64,000 nucleotides of DNA from Stentor coeruleus (lineage: Eukaryota > Ciliophora > Heterotrichea > Heterotrichida > Stentoridae). The position numbers and the translations under genes are program-made. This document shows positions 8,556 to 21,676 of this stretch, in pieces. The stretch covers positions 1 to 64,000 of the forward strand of contig MPUH01000282.1 of assembly GCA_001970955.1 (NCBI GenBank), in the 5' to 3' direction. Position 1 is the first letter of the stretch. Every line of letters begins with the position of its first letter. Under the pieces are notes generated by a model. The model made no database searches. It had not been told where the DNA came from and saw only the letters and a program-made list of their open reading frames with translations.

Positions 8556-11500
8556 ATGGTGATGCTTATAAATATGTTTCTGATCTGGATTTTTATTCCA
8601 GCTTTTATTTCTGCTAACACTTTAACCTTATCAAATCCAGGAGCATCTGTAAGATTTATATAGCGTACTGTTGGAGTAACCTTTTCCCTAACAGTCACAA
8701 AGTCAGTATCAAATGATGCAGTGACTGTATACATTCAATCAAGCTCAGCGACAATACCTCTCTATGGAACTTTGTCGAAATCAGACTCAACTACTACATC
8801 ATTAACATTTAGCAACCTTTATTTTTTGAATACAGTAACTTTTACTTAGGGTTCAGGCGTATCTATAAAGGCATTCGCAGTTGGCTATACGTCAGGAACA
8901 ACATCAGGAAGTATGACAATCAGTGCTCCTACAAGCAGTCAGCTTTACTTCTACACAAAACCAGTGTCAGGAACTTCAACTAGCATCTGCACTTCAGGGG
9001 TTACAATCAAAGCTATGATCAATCCTGTAAGTCTTAGCATTGTAAACACGGCTTATACCAATGTTATAACTTTATCACTTATAGCAAAAGATGGTACAGG
9101 GACTATGAGTTCAACAACTTGTACTGCAGTATCAGGAGCATGTACTATAAGTTCATGTACCATAACAGGTTCTGGGACTTTTATTTTTCAAGCATCAGGT
9201 ACAAGTGCTGTATCAGTGTATTCAAATTCATTCACAGTGAGTTCAGGCACAGTAAGTACTGTAGTCTTAGACTCTGTAACTACAGCTGTATATAGAGGAC
9301 AGAGTTTCTCAGTTACAGGAACAGCAAAAGATTCAAGTTCAGTGCTTGTAAATTCAGCTTTACAGTTTACCCTTACTGTCAGTAGTGGTACAGGAAGTAT
9401 TGTATCAGGTTCATCAGCTGTGCTTTCAATGGGTACTCTAACATTTTCTAGTGTTATCATAGACAAATCAGGTTCACATACTCTTACTGTGACTTGCTCG
9501 TCTTGTACAAGTGCTTTTACCGTCACAACAATAACTATTACTGTTAATACTTATGGACTACTTGTTATTGAATTCCCTGATGGAATATTAGAAAGTCAAA
9601 CAAACCAATATTATAAACTAAGTCTTAGTGTCGCACCAACTAGTGATGTTGTTATTTATATGTCATCAAGTGATACAAGTGTTATATCGATGAATACAGC
9701 AAGTTTAACTTTTACATCATCAAATTATGCAACAACTCAAAATGTGGTGATTAATGTGAATGACCTTTCTACTGCTACTGACCCATACTCAGGGACAAAA
9801 ATCACCCATACTTTAAGTTCTAGCGACTATAGTTATAGTGGAACTGCTGATATGAAATCCTGTATGATCTCTTCAAATACTATAGCTGTGCCGATTTATG
9901 GATATCAGGAATATGCTATTTCAGTTGATCCTTCAGTTTCTGTTGCAACAAGTTCTCAAGTTTCTATAACAGTATCATTAGGTGCAGCTCCAACTTCTGA
10001 TGTAACGATTTCTTTATCAGCAGCAACAGTTACTTTATCAGCAACTAAACTTATATTCACATCTTCAGACTGGGCAGAGAAAACTTTTTATGCTACAGCA
10101 CCAAGTTCAATAACAGGAAGTTATCAGATTTATACTGTTGCTTATTCAATAAGTACTAGTGATGCTTCATATTCATCAGGATCACTTATAACAAAACCTT
10201 CTCCTTTAAGTACATCTGTAATTGTATATCAAAAAGCTTCTTATTCTATAGTCTTAGATCAAACTTCTATGGCTCTTAAAGCAAAATATTATGGATCAGT
10301 TTTTATTAAACTTTCAGCTGATCCTTCAAGTGATGTGACTATAACTATAACTTCAGGTACTTCGGCTGATGTCACAGTAAACCCAAGTACTTTAACTTTT
10401 AGCTCATCAACAGGTAAAATCTTCCAAGAGGTGTCATTATATGCTGCAAATGGCTCAGGTAAAACAGATCCTTCATATACTGTAACAATAACAATGGCTG
10501 TATCAACAACATCTGATACACGTTTTACAGGTTTGACTACTACTTTTGTTGTCAGTGTTATAAATGTTTGTATAGGTTTACCTTATAATTGGCCATCTTC
10601 AGATCGTTGTGCATGCCCAGCTGGTTTTGATTGCCAAGGTAATACTCCAGTACCTTGTCCTCCAGGAACTTATAATACCAATTCTTATAAATGTACAGCA
10701 TGTCCTGCTGGATCTAGATGTTCAGATCCAAAAGTAAGCCCAGTAGCATGTGATAGTGGTTATTATTCTTATGATTATTATACTCAATGTTACCCTTGTC
10801 CTCCAGGATATCGTTGTCCAAGTTCAGATAAAAAAGGTACTGTAATGATGAAATGTGTCCAAGGATCTTATTCAGGTCCAGGTAGCAGTACTTGTACAAC
10901 CCCAGCTGATGGTAAAATGGCCCCAAGTCCAGAATATGCATTAGAAATATCATGTCCAACAGGATACTATTCTGTAGGTTCTAAAGATATGTGCGCACCT
11001 TGTCCTGCAGGATACTCATGTAGTGGAACTTCAACAACAGCTTGTACAGCAGGATATTATTCTTTAATAGGTATGGGTACTTGTGAACAATGTCCTGATC
11101 ATCATGAATGCGATCCAGCCTTAGGCCCAACCCGTATCTGTCCAGAAGGAACTTATAGAGCATCAGGTGAATATATGTGTAAAACATGTGAAGCTGGATT
11201 TTATTGTACAAATGCTTTAAATATAAGACCACAAGCTTGTGCTAGTGGATATAGTTCAGTAGAAGGTTCAGCTTATTGTAAACCAACAAATGGATGGGCA
11301 GATTATCCAGGTATTGATATGTCGACTAGTCTTACAGCTTGTGAAACTACAAATAAAGATTGTTTTGTAGGGACTTATGTTGATTATAAAAATTATATAC
11401 GCTGTACAAAAAGTTATGGTATATGCTACCCGATTCCAGGTGGTGAAACTGATACAGGTACTGCGACAAGTGCTGGATCATTTTCATTCCCTGGTAGCGA

Positions 11501-14500
11501 TGGAGTTTCAACTACTGCTTTTGCTGGTTATGATACACCTCCTCATGCTGATAGGCCTGATATGGTAGGTTTTGAATGTGAACAAGGATATTATTGTCCT
11601 TCAGGTGGTGTTAAGACTGCATGTTCAAAAGGGTATTTTAATCCTGGAGTTAGAGGAACTGCATCAACTGACTGTATGTATTGTCCTCCAGGATATGACT
11701 GCCCAGCTGGTACTGGTGATTATGAACTTTATCCTTGTGCTGGAGGGTATTATTGCACTGGTGAAGCTGCTGCTGCTGTGGGTTGTCCTATTGGTTGGTA
11801 TAGAAACTCCCTTAGAGGTATAGCAGTAGGTAGCTGTGAACAATGTCCTGATGGTAATGTTTGTGGAGGTAGTACTTCAAACCCATCAGTTTGTGCTAGG
11901 GGGTATATTTGTCCTATAAACTCAGGTGGACAGATTCCTTGTCCTGAAGGTACTTATAACTTATTTGATGGTAAATATAAAATTGAAGATTGTATTACTT
12001 GTCCTGCTGGCAGTTATTGTGGTGAAGCAGCTAAAACTCCTATAGCATGTAATCCTGGGTATTTCAATCCTTATTCTGGGTCTAGTCAATGTTTCCCTTG
12101 CACTCCTGGTTATGCATGTATTGGATATGGAACTGTGAACCCTGTTATAAAATGCTCAATTGGATACTATTGCCCAGAAGGATCTAAAGTTCCTATACAA
12201 TATGCATGTCCTCCAGGAACTGTTGGTACTCAATATGGAGCTTATTCTGTAAATCAATGTGATAAATGCCCTCTTGGATACTCATGTGGCTATCATACAA
12301 ATTATGTTAACAATCCTCCAGTCGAATGCCCTGCAGGGTATTATTGCCCTATAGGTACAGAATTTCCTCAACAATATCCATGTTTAGAAGGAACTTATAA
12401 TGCTAGAACTAGAATTGAAGGACCTCATGAATGTTTAGATTGTTTAGAAGGTTTTTATTGTTTAAATGCAACGGCTACTAGTCCTTCAAATGCTTGTCCT
12501 GCTGGTTATTATTGTCCAAGAGGTACGAAATTTGCTGAACAATACCCTTGCCCTGCTGGAACTTATCGTGGATCAACTGGTGCTAAGAATAGAGGAGAAT
12601 GTCTTATGTGTACACTTGGTCATTATTGTCCTATTGCTACATCTACACCTATTGGATGCCCTGCTGGTACTTTTATGAATGAACTTGGAGCTCAAGGTGA
12701 AGGCCCTGGAGACTATCCAGCTTGTAAACCTTGTCCTGCTGGGTCTTATACTTCAGTCTCTGGGAGCTCTACTTGTACTAAAGCTGACCCTGGATTTTAT
12801 ACTTATAAAGGAGCTGATACCCAAATTCAATGTCCTGCTGGATACTTTTGCCCTCAGACAGGTACTTCAGAATATGCTATGTATAACTCAGCTTGTCCTC
12901 CTGGATTCTTATGTCCTATTGAAACTTCAACTTATCCAACTGTTACTGGACCCATGGCATGCGCTACTGGATATTATTGTCTTGAAAAATCCTCAACTGC
13001 AACACCTTGTCCAATTGGCACTTATAGAATAACCACTGCTGCTAAGTCTGTTTATGATTGTGCTACATCCCCTGCAGGTTATTATGTAGCTACAGTAGGA
13101 ACATCTGACTATACTCCTTATGAATGTGCTGAAGGATACTATTGTCCAGCTGGTTCAATAACTGAATTCGCATATAAATGCCCTCAAGGAACTTATAGGA
13201 ACATGAAAGGAGGTAAATCAGCAAATGACTGTGCAACATGTCCACCTGGCTATTATTGCGCTGTAGAAGCTACAGTAGATCCAGTTGATTGTCCAGCAAC
13301 AAAATACTGCCCAGCAGGAACCATAACTCCAATCCAATGCCCAGCAGGAACTTATGGTCCTACAGGATCTCTAAACCTTAAAACTTCAGCTGACTGTACA
13401 TCATGTGATAAAGGAAAATATTGTGCCTTTCCAGGTTTAAGTACAACAACTGGCAACTGTAAAGAAGGTTATTATTGTATTGGTGGATCTACTCTTGAGG
13501 CTCCTACAGATGGGGTTACTGGAGATTTATGCCCAGCAGGTGGTTATTGTTTAGTAGGTGCTGCATCAGTAAGTACATGTGATCCTGGTAAATTTAATAA
13601 CTTTGAAGGTGGTTGGAGTAGTGCTGATTGTGTTGAATGTTGGCCTGGCTACTATTGTGCAGGTGATAACAACCCATCTCCAACAGCTCAATGCGCAGCT
13701 GGTTATTATTGTACAGGTTCAGCTACAACTTCTCAACAACATACAGCTTCATCAGGTCACTATGCACCAATGGGAGCTGTAGCAGAAATTCCATGTTTAG
13801 CTGGTACTTATAGTTCGGGTTCAGCTTTTGAATCTTGTATTTCATGTCCAGCCGGAACTTATTGTCCTTCTTCAGGTTCAAGTACAACAACTTTATGTGA
13901 TACAGGTCATTATTGTCTTATAGGTAGTTTTGTTAAATATCCATGTCCTTATGGAACTTATAGAGATACAACAGGAGCTCAAAGTGTTGATGATTGTTCA
14001 TCTTGTACTGGTGGGAATTATTGTTTAGATTATGGGTTAATTGCAGTGAGTGGGACTTGTGATGCTGGATATTATTGTTTTTCTGATAGTTATACAAATC
14101 AACCATGGGTTGAACTTTCTGGATTTTATGGAAGATGCCCTGAAGGTGAATATTGTGAGGCAGGAAGTAGTCTAGGAACTCCTTGTGATCAGGGGTACTA
14201 TAATCCTTCAGAAGGTGCTGAAGATATTTCTGGCTGTGTAGCGTGTCCAGCTGGATGGGCTTGTCCTAATACAGGCAGTGTAGGCTATTCATTAGAATGT
14301 CGTCGTGGGTATTATTGCGAAGAGGCTAGTATTACTTCACAACCTGATACTATTTGCTTAGCCGGATATTACTGTCCTGCAGGTTCTGCTATTATGCTCA
14401 AATGCTCAGCAGGAACATATTCTGATGTTGATCAAGAATACTCATGTAAAACTTGCCCTCCAGGATATTACTGCCCAATCAACACAGATAGTTATTTCAC

Positions 14501-17500
14501 TTACTTATGCCCTTCAGGCTTTTATTGCCCCGCCGCAACAACTTATAGTACTCAATATCCATGCCCTGCTGGAACTTTCAATCCATATGAAGGTCAACAA
14601 ACTTTATTAGCTTGTCAGAGCTGTACAGCTGGATCATATTGTGATACAAAAGGTATTTCAGCCACTAGAGGCCTTTGTGCAAAAGGTTTTTATTGTAATT
14701 CAGGCTCAACTTCTCCCAGGCCAACAATTGAATCTGAAGGTGGTGGGCGTTGTGGACGTGGCTATTATTGTCCTGAAGGGTCATCTTCAGCTACTGCATG
14801 TGATCCAGGTAAATATTGTCCTGACGATGAGATGTATGAAGCTGTTTTGGATTGTCAAGCAGGATATTATTGTATAGGTGGAGCAACTACTCCAACCCCA
14901 ACTGATGACAAAACTGGTTACAAATGCCCAATTTATTATTACTGTGAAGCTGGAACTACAAATCCAAGCTCTTGTGACCCAGGCTATTTCATTCCATATA
15001 CAGGAGCCTCATCAGTATCTGATTGTATAAAATGCACACCTGGATACTATTGTGAAGGTACTGATCCGATTATATGCCCAGAAGGTTATTATTGTCCTGA
15101 AGGTAGTGAAAGTGCTACAAATCAATGTGAAAGAGGTTATTACTGCCCAGAAGGTACTGATGAAGCTAGACCTTGTGAAGCTGGAACTTATCAAGATGAC
15201 TCAGGCCAGCCATCATGCAAAAATTGTGAACCAGGGTATTATTGCCCAAGTGGATCTTATTCTATGACTCTATGTCCAAAAGGTCATTATTGTCCACTTA
15301 AAACAAAGTTTGATAAGCAATACCCTTGTGATGTTGGATATTATAATAGCAATATAGGTTCAGAAGATAGTTCAGCATGCACAGAATGTGAAGCAGGGAA
15401 ATTTTGTTCAAACCAAGGAGCTGATGCGGCTTCAGGTCTTTGCAGTGAAGGATATTATTGTAAAGGTGGAGCATTCTTGTCAAAACCTACTGATGGGGTT
15501 ACTGGAGACATATGTGATGCTGGTTATTATTGTGAAGAAGGTAGTAAAATCGACATTATATGTGATCCTGGGTATTATTGCAATCAGCAAGCTCTAGGCG
15601 CTGTTTCAGGTATGTGCTCTGCAGGGTATTATTGTATAGAAGGAGCTGTAAAACCTAACCCAACAGATGGAGCTACAGGAGATATATGTGAAATGGGGAA
15701 ATACTGCCCTGAAGGAAGCTATGAAGGTGAATTATGCCCAGCAGGAACTTATGGAGCATCAGAAGGTTATTCATCAAAAGATGATTGCTTACCTTGTAAT
15801 TATGGACATTATTGTGACAATGCTGGATTAACTGCACCTACAGACTTATGTGATGATGGATATTACTGTGAACCTGGAAAAGATAACCCAACACCTGCTG
15901 ATGGAATATGCCCTAAAGGTTACTTTTGTAAAAACAATGATTATGTTGTCCCATATCCTTGTAAAAAAGGCTTTTATAATCTTGGTACTGGAAAATCATC
16001 ATGCACTGAGTGTGAAGATGGATATTATTGTGAAGGAGAGACTGCTTCTCCACAAAAATGCCCTAAAGGATATGAATGTCATGATAATGCAAGATTTAGC
16101 ACTGAGTACCCATGTGCCCCTGGAAAATATGCTGATCTCACAGGAACAGTTCAATGCAAAACTTGCACAATAGGTAATCAATGTAATAATGCTGCTCAAA
16201 CTTCTGATTCTTTATGCCCAACTTATAAATATTGTCCAGCTGGTACTGGCTTTGGTATTCTCTGCCCTCCAGGTAGATATAATAAGGATTATCAATCTTT
16301 AGGTGCTGGAACAGATTGTACATTATGCCCAGCTGGTCAATATTGTGTTGATGGAACAATATCAGGACAATGTGCTCCAGGTTTCTGGTGTAAAGGTGGT
16401 TCATCAACACCAACACCAACTACAACAACAGATACAGGATTGCCTTGTCCACCAGGTTACTATTGTCCAAAAGGAACAACAAGTCCAATTATTTGCCCTG
16501 ATGGTAAATTCCGTAAAAATTCAGGTGCTCGTGCTGAAACTGACTGTACTTCTTGTCCTCCAGGTAGTTATTGTGTAAGTGGTGAAACAACTCCATATGA
16601 TTGTACAACAGGTCATTATTGTCCAGTTGGTGTTGAGTATCCAATTCCATGTCCAAAAAGAACTTATAATGATCAAACAGGTGCTGATAACCCGAACTGG
16701 TGTAAAATTTGTCCACCAGGGTACTTTTGCAATGCTGAAGGGATTTCTTTTTATACTGACTACCCTTGTAAAGCTGGTTATTTCTGTGTACAAGGAGCTA
16801 CTGGATATATCAACTGTCCTCCAGGAACTTATACTTTTGCTAATAATGCCGGGAGCATTTCAGACTGTTTATCTTGTCCAGGTGGATTTTATTGCCCAGC
16901 CAATACTACTGATATCCTAAGCTGTCCTGAAGGGACTTACTGTCCTGGAGGGAATTCTTTATACTGGCCATGCCCACCTGGATATCTGTGTTTCCAAGAA
17001 ACTGTTGACCCTGTACCTTGTCCTTCAGGTCAATATTGTCCTTTATATAATCGAGACGATTCTACTATTGACCCACCACCAAAAGATTGTGAAACTGGAA
17101 CTTTATGTCCTGGTGGATATTTTGATGAAGCTACATGTTCAGCTGGTTACTATTATAGTGTTGATTCAGGACAATGTGTCCAATGTTCACCTGGGTTTTA
17201 TTCTGATGGTCAAAAATCAGAAAGCTGTATATTATGTGATGCTGGGTATATCTGTACTGGAGGAGCTACTAGAAAAGATCCACAAGACGACTCTGATGGA
17301 GGATATCCATGTCCTCAAGGTTATTATTGTCCTAAAGGTAGTGAGAAATCACCAACACTCATCCCTACACCTTGTCCTATCACAACTTATAACCCTAAAA
17401 TTGCTTCTATTGATTCTTCAGCTTGTATATTATGCCCTAAGCTTACTTATGGTGATGAAATAGGCCAACCTAAATGTAAACCTTGTGGCTCACATGCAAA

Positions 17501-20500
17501 TTCAACTGAAGGTAGTACAACTTGTACATGTGTTGGTTTATATAGATTTTATCAGAAATATGATGGAAGTTGTTTTTGTGTACCAACATATGAGTTTTTA
17601 GATAATGGGGTTTATGCTAGTGAAGTAGATTCAAGTATAAATTGTGAGCCTATAAAATTCAAAACATGCGTCACTGGGGAAAAAAGAGCTGCTAATGGTA
17701 ACTGTGTTAGTACTAGTGGCGGATATTGTAAAAATGAATGTGGTTCTGATTCTGATGCTCAGTTAGATGAAGCAACTGGCCTTTGCCCTTGCGATAATTT
17801 ACCAAGTCAAGATACTATTTGTGATACAACATGTATTGAAAGCATGCCACAGGTTACTATTCTTTCTGATGGCAGCTATAATGTATATGACCCAGCATCA
17901 GATACAACTATAAATTTAGCTTTTACATCTAGTAATTATTTATCATCAGTAACATGTGAAAGTGAATGCAAAGTTCATGCTATAAGCTTTACTGATACAG
18001 GAATTGAAGCTAATTATGGAGTGCCAAAGAATTTCGAACAGGATTATTATTCACAAATCAACAGAAGGCTTCAAGTATCTTCAAATTCAATCAGCAGTCC
18101 TTTAGCTTGTGCTTTAGTAGGTGATACTTTTGTGTTTTCCTTAACACCAAAAAGCTATTTCCCATCATATCTTAAAAACTCTCTTATAAATACAAACAAA
18201 AACTTTGACTACGCTGCATTTAAAGAACTTGAATGGCGTATGAGATCATCAGAAAGCAATGTTGACACTTTTGCCTTTACATTTACTCAAGAAGGATTTT
18301 ATGATTTTATAGACAATTACGACAATAACAGGCATATTATTATAAAAATAGTCTCATCTTTAGACAAATGCACATCTTCTACTATCCGTGAACGTATGAC
18401 TGCATCATCTTCAACAGTATTTTATACAAGAACTGCTGATAACACTTTAGCATTTGGAGTATCAGCATCAAAAGGTATGCTAGAAGAACCAAACTGGGGT
18501 ATAATCGCAGGAATTTTAGTCGCAGCTTTTATTATGTTATTAGTTTTCATAGCCCTTTTAGCATTTTTACATTGGCGAGCATGGGCAACAAGTCATGCTA
18601 GAGAACGTTTGTTACAATTAGTCAAAGATTGTTGTAAAAGGTGTAGGATTTCTAGACCTAAACTTATAGTTCCATTAATAGTTGAAGATGAAAGTGACTC
18701 AATTGATGTTGATAAAGACTTACTTGAACCATCTCAATTTACAGAAATGCTTCAAAAGTTATCTAGATATTATAATCAACTTGAAGCAGCTTTTGATTCT
18801 CAAGATGAAGATGCTAAAAGAAGTCTAGAAGATTTACTTGGTCAAGCTAAAGATATAAAAATCATGCTTGGGGATAGACTTTCTGATATAGACCCTGCTA
18901 TGCTTAGAGAAAAAGTTAGAGAAGCACATTTGGATAGTAGTGAAGATGATGCTGAAGAACATATACCTGAAATTGTCCCATTAGTTGTTGCTGAAAACTT
19001 AAATATGGCTATGAATGCTTTAAAAGAAGCTGAAGCTGAAGACAAAGCTAAGAGATCTAAAGAAATTTTCGAACAAATAATGTCAAATCCTAACTTAGTA
19101 GATTCAGAAAAAGAAGAACTTATAAAAGATTTTAATGCTAGTTTACAAAGATTAGATCAAGCTTTAGATCAAGATATGGAACAAGCACAGAAAGATATAA
19201 GTAAAAGGTTACAAGAAAGAGCTGCAAGGAGAAAAGCTGCAGAAAGAGAAAAAGCTTATATTGAGCCTAAGAAACAAGAAATTAATTTACGGACTAAGAA
19301 AGAATTAGATATACTTGATAGAGAGTTCCAAAGTGAGGCTAAGGTTTTGGATGATGAGTTTATACAGGAAAAAGAGAAAATCAAAAAGGAAAACAGAAAA
19401 GAAGTTGAAGAGAAACTTAAGGAAATGAGAACTCAGCTGCAAAATGATTTGATGTCTGCGAGAAACCAATCGGAAATTGATAATCTTATGAAGATATTTG
19501 AAATTGAATCAAGGAGAATTGAAGAACAACTACAGAATGCTAAGAGTCAAAAAGAAGCTGAGGATATGAAACGACTTGAAGAAAGGAGGCAGAAAAGACT
19601 TGATAGGATTAAAAGAGATGCAAATGCTAAAAAAGCTGATATTGAAGTAAGGACTCAAGAAGAACTTGATGGAATTGAACAAAGAGCCCTTCTTGCAACA
19701 GGAGGAAAGGTAAATGTGGAGATACAATTAGACATGAGTGAAGAACAGCTAGTCCAAGAAGTAGTTAACAACTTTGATGACCGAAAAATTGCCCTTGAAA
19801 TCAAACATAATGCTGAGATAAAAGCAATTGACCAAGAAATCCAAATGGAAGACAACCAAAGAATAGAAGAAAAAGAGAGACTGGAGAAAATGATCCAAAC
19901 CGCAAGTTCACCTGAAGAAAAGTCAGCTTTGCTTAAAGCTCTTGAAGACCTAGAAGCAATTGAAGCAGGGTCAAGAGCTAAACAAGAAGATAAAATGAAA
20001 GCGCGACTACTTGAAAGAAAACGTAGAAGGGCTGAAAAAGAAGCTTTACTAAAAAGCCAACAAGAAAAAGAGCTTAAAGACCTTGAACTACAAAAGCATG
20101 ATGCTGAAAAAGATATAAGAAGTGAATTAGAGCTTAAGAAAATGGAAGAACTCTTAGAAAACGCTGAAAACTACACCCCAGAACAACTAATTGCCATGGC
20201 CAGAGAACTCTTAGAAGCCAAACACGACAAGGAAACCGCAAATCTTACAGCCTTAAAACACGCAAATCTCCGAGACAGGCAAAATGAAACCCTTAAAAAC
20301 GGTCTAAAAAAGAAAGCTGATGAAAAATCAGCAACAAGAACCTTTTTTGAAGAAACCAAAAACTCAATCCTCAAAGAAAAAATCGACCCAGAAACCAAAA
20401 AAGCTAAACTTGATGAACTTGCAAATAGAGCTCAAGAAGCTGAAAACCAAATCGACTTTGGGTTTATTGTTGGACTAAACACAGCTCAAGATAGAATATG

Positions 20501-21368
20501 GAGGGAAACTGAAGAAGATTTTAAACAAAGGTTTATAGATTTAGCTGATGCACAAGGTCAGGAAATACTTAAAATTATGTCAAAAATAAAAGGAGTTGAT
20601 TCAAGAATGCTTGATGCGAATATTGCTGATATGGAGAAAGAAATAGAATCACAAAGGGCTGAACTTGGGAGAAAACATGCTGAAAAACTTAGGGAACTTG
20701 ATAAACGGGCTTCAGAGTTTAAGGAAATTGAAAAACAGAAAATGATGGAAATTGATTTCTTAAATAGTCAAATGAGAGAGACTGAAGAAAGGCAGAGAAA
20801 ACTTGATGAAGTTCAAGAGCAGAGGAGACAAATGGAAGAAAGGCAAAGAAAAGTTCTTGAAGCTATGAAAGAAAGGGGGATTTCACCAGAAAAAATGGAA
20901 GAAATGCTTAAACAGCATCAGAGGGAAATGGATGAATGGGAAAAAGCTATGGAATTAGAAAGACAAAGGCAACAACAAAGACTTCAGAGCAAACTTGATG
21001 CTAAAAGACAGAAATATCAAGAAAAAATTACTTCACAAATACAGAAATATAAGGAAGAGAATTTAAAGCTTATTGAACAACAAGAAGATGCTGATATGAA
21101 CAAAATGAGAATTGTATTTGATTGTGGAAGGGATATTAAGATATGGACACCTGTTGTAGAAATAGATACAAGGTTAAGATACCCTGATATAGAAGAAGAA
21201 CAAGAAATAGAAAAAATTGCTTCTACATCAGTGTTAGATGAAGTGATAAAAAAAGTTAGAAGGGTTGAGCAAATTGCTGATAATATTGACTCGACTCAAT
21301 TTGAGAGACTTCTTAAAGCTTTTAAGGATGTGAATGATATGATGGAAAAAATCAAAACAAGGCTTTAA
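8556..21368 (+). CDS. Giant cysteine-rich single-pass surface protein with coiled-coil tail (about 4260 aa)
   Basis: Three exons: 8556-8648, 8664-8834 and 8850-21368, separated by 15-nt introns gtaagatttatatag and gtaacttttacttag. Together they add 109 residues before the first Met of the long frame. The ATG at 8556 follows an in-frame TAG and begins a signal peptide (hydrophobic core about residues 3-20). Residues 20-660 are Ser/Thr-rich beta-sandwich modules; three at about 351, 468 and 578 share the [AD]P[TS]SDV[VT]I...LTFTSS pattern of Calx-beta-like repeats. About 661-3070 is an enormous run of GCC2/GCC3-type (ephrin-receptor-like) modules of the form CPAGYYC...PC..GTY. A membrane span lies at about 3305-3330 (GIIAGILVAAFIMLLVFIAL), followed by about 930 cytoplasmic residues, largely charged coiled coil. 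Probably a cell-surface or cortical adhesion/mechanical-link protein; similar Cys-rich giants are abundant in ciliates. Ligand unknown. Confidence 0.9.
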
Positions 21369-21676
21369 GTAATTAGTTTTATTTTATTGACTTAGGTTTT
21401 ATTATATGAATATCCATGATTTTTTTTTTGGATTTTAGTTAGAAATTGTGTATCAAAATTGTATGTGAAATCAGAATTTTCATAATCAATACGTTGGTTC
21501 TGTGAATTTATGATAGCCAGATTAGAAATGGATTTTAATAACAATTAGCTTTATATAAAAGTAATAATAGGCTTAAGATTATGTATAATTTATTATCCTT
21601 TAAACATATATAACTTAAATAAAACTAACAAAAAAAATAATTATCCTACAAAATAACTCATTTAACATATGAAACT
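21369..21676. other. Convergent 3' flanks
   Basis: A spacer between two genes that end towards each other. The first half (to about 21590) is G-rich and C-poor on the plus strand; the last 80 nt are C-containing and almost G-free. No gene or discrete terminator is seen. Confidence 0.6.

Noticed and set aside
8528-8734. Minus-strand frame opposite the start of the giant gene
   Set aside because: Explained as the antisense of exons 1 and 2, which encode a signal peptide and match the frame of the downstream gene.
10714-17463. Many open frames on both strands inside the giant Cys-rich gene
   Set aside because: By-products of the repetitive codon pattern; each is Leu/Val/Ile-rich or lacks start context, while the main frame has regular Cys-rich modules.
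8556-21368. Use of an altered ciliate genetic code
   Set aside because: Thousands of codons contain no in-frame TAA, TAG or TGA, Trp is TGG, and genes end at all three stops (for example TGA at 61991-61993, TAG at 55124, TAA at 5404).
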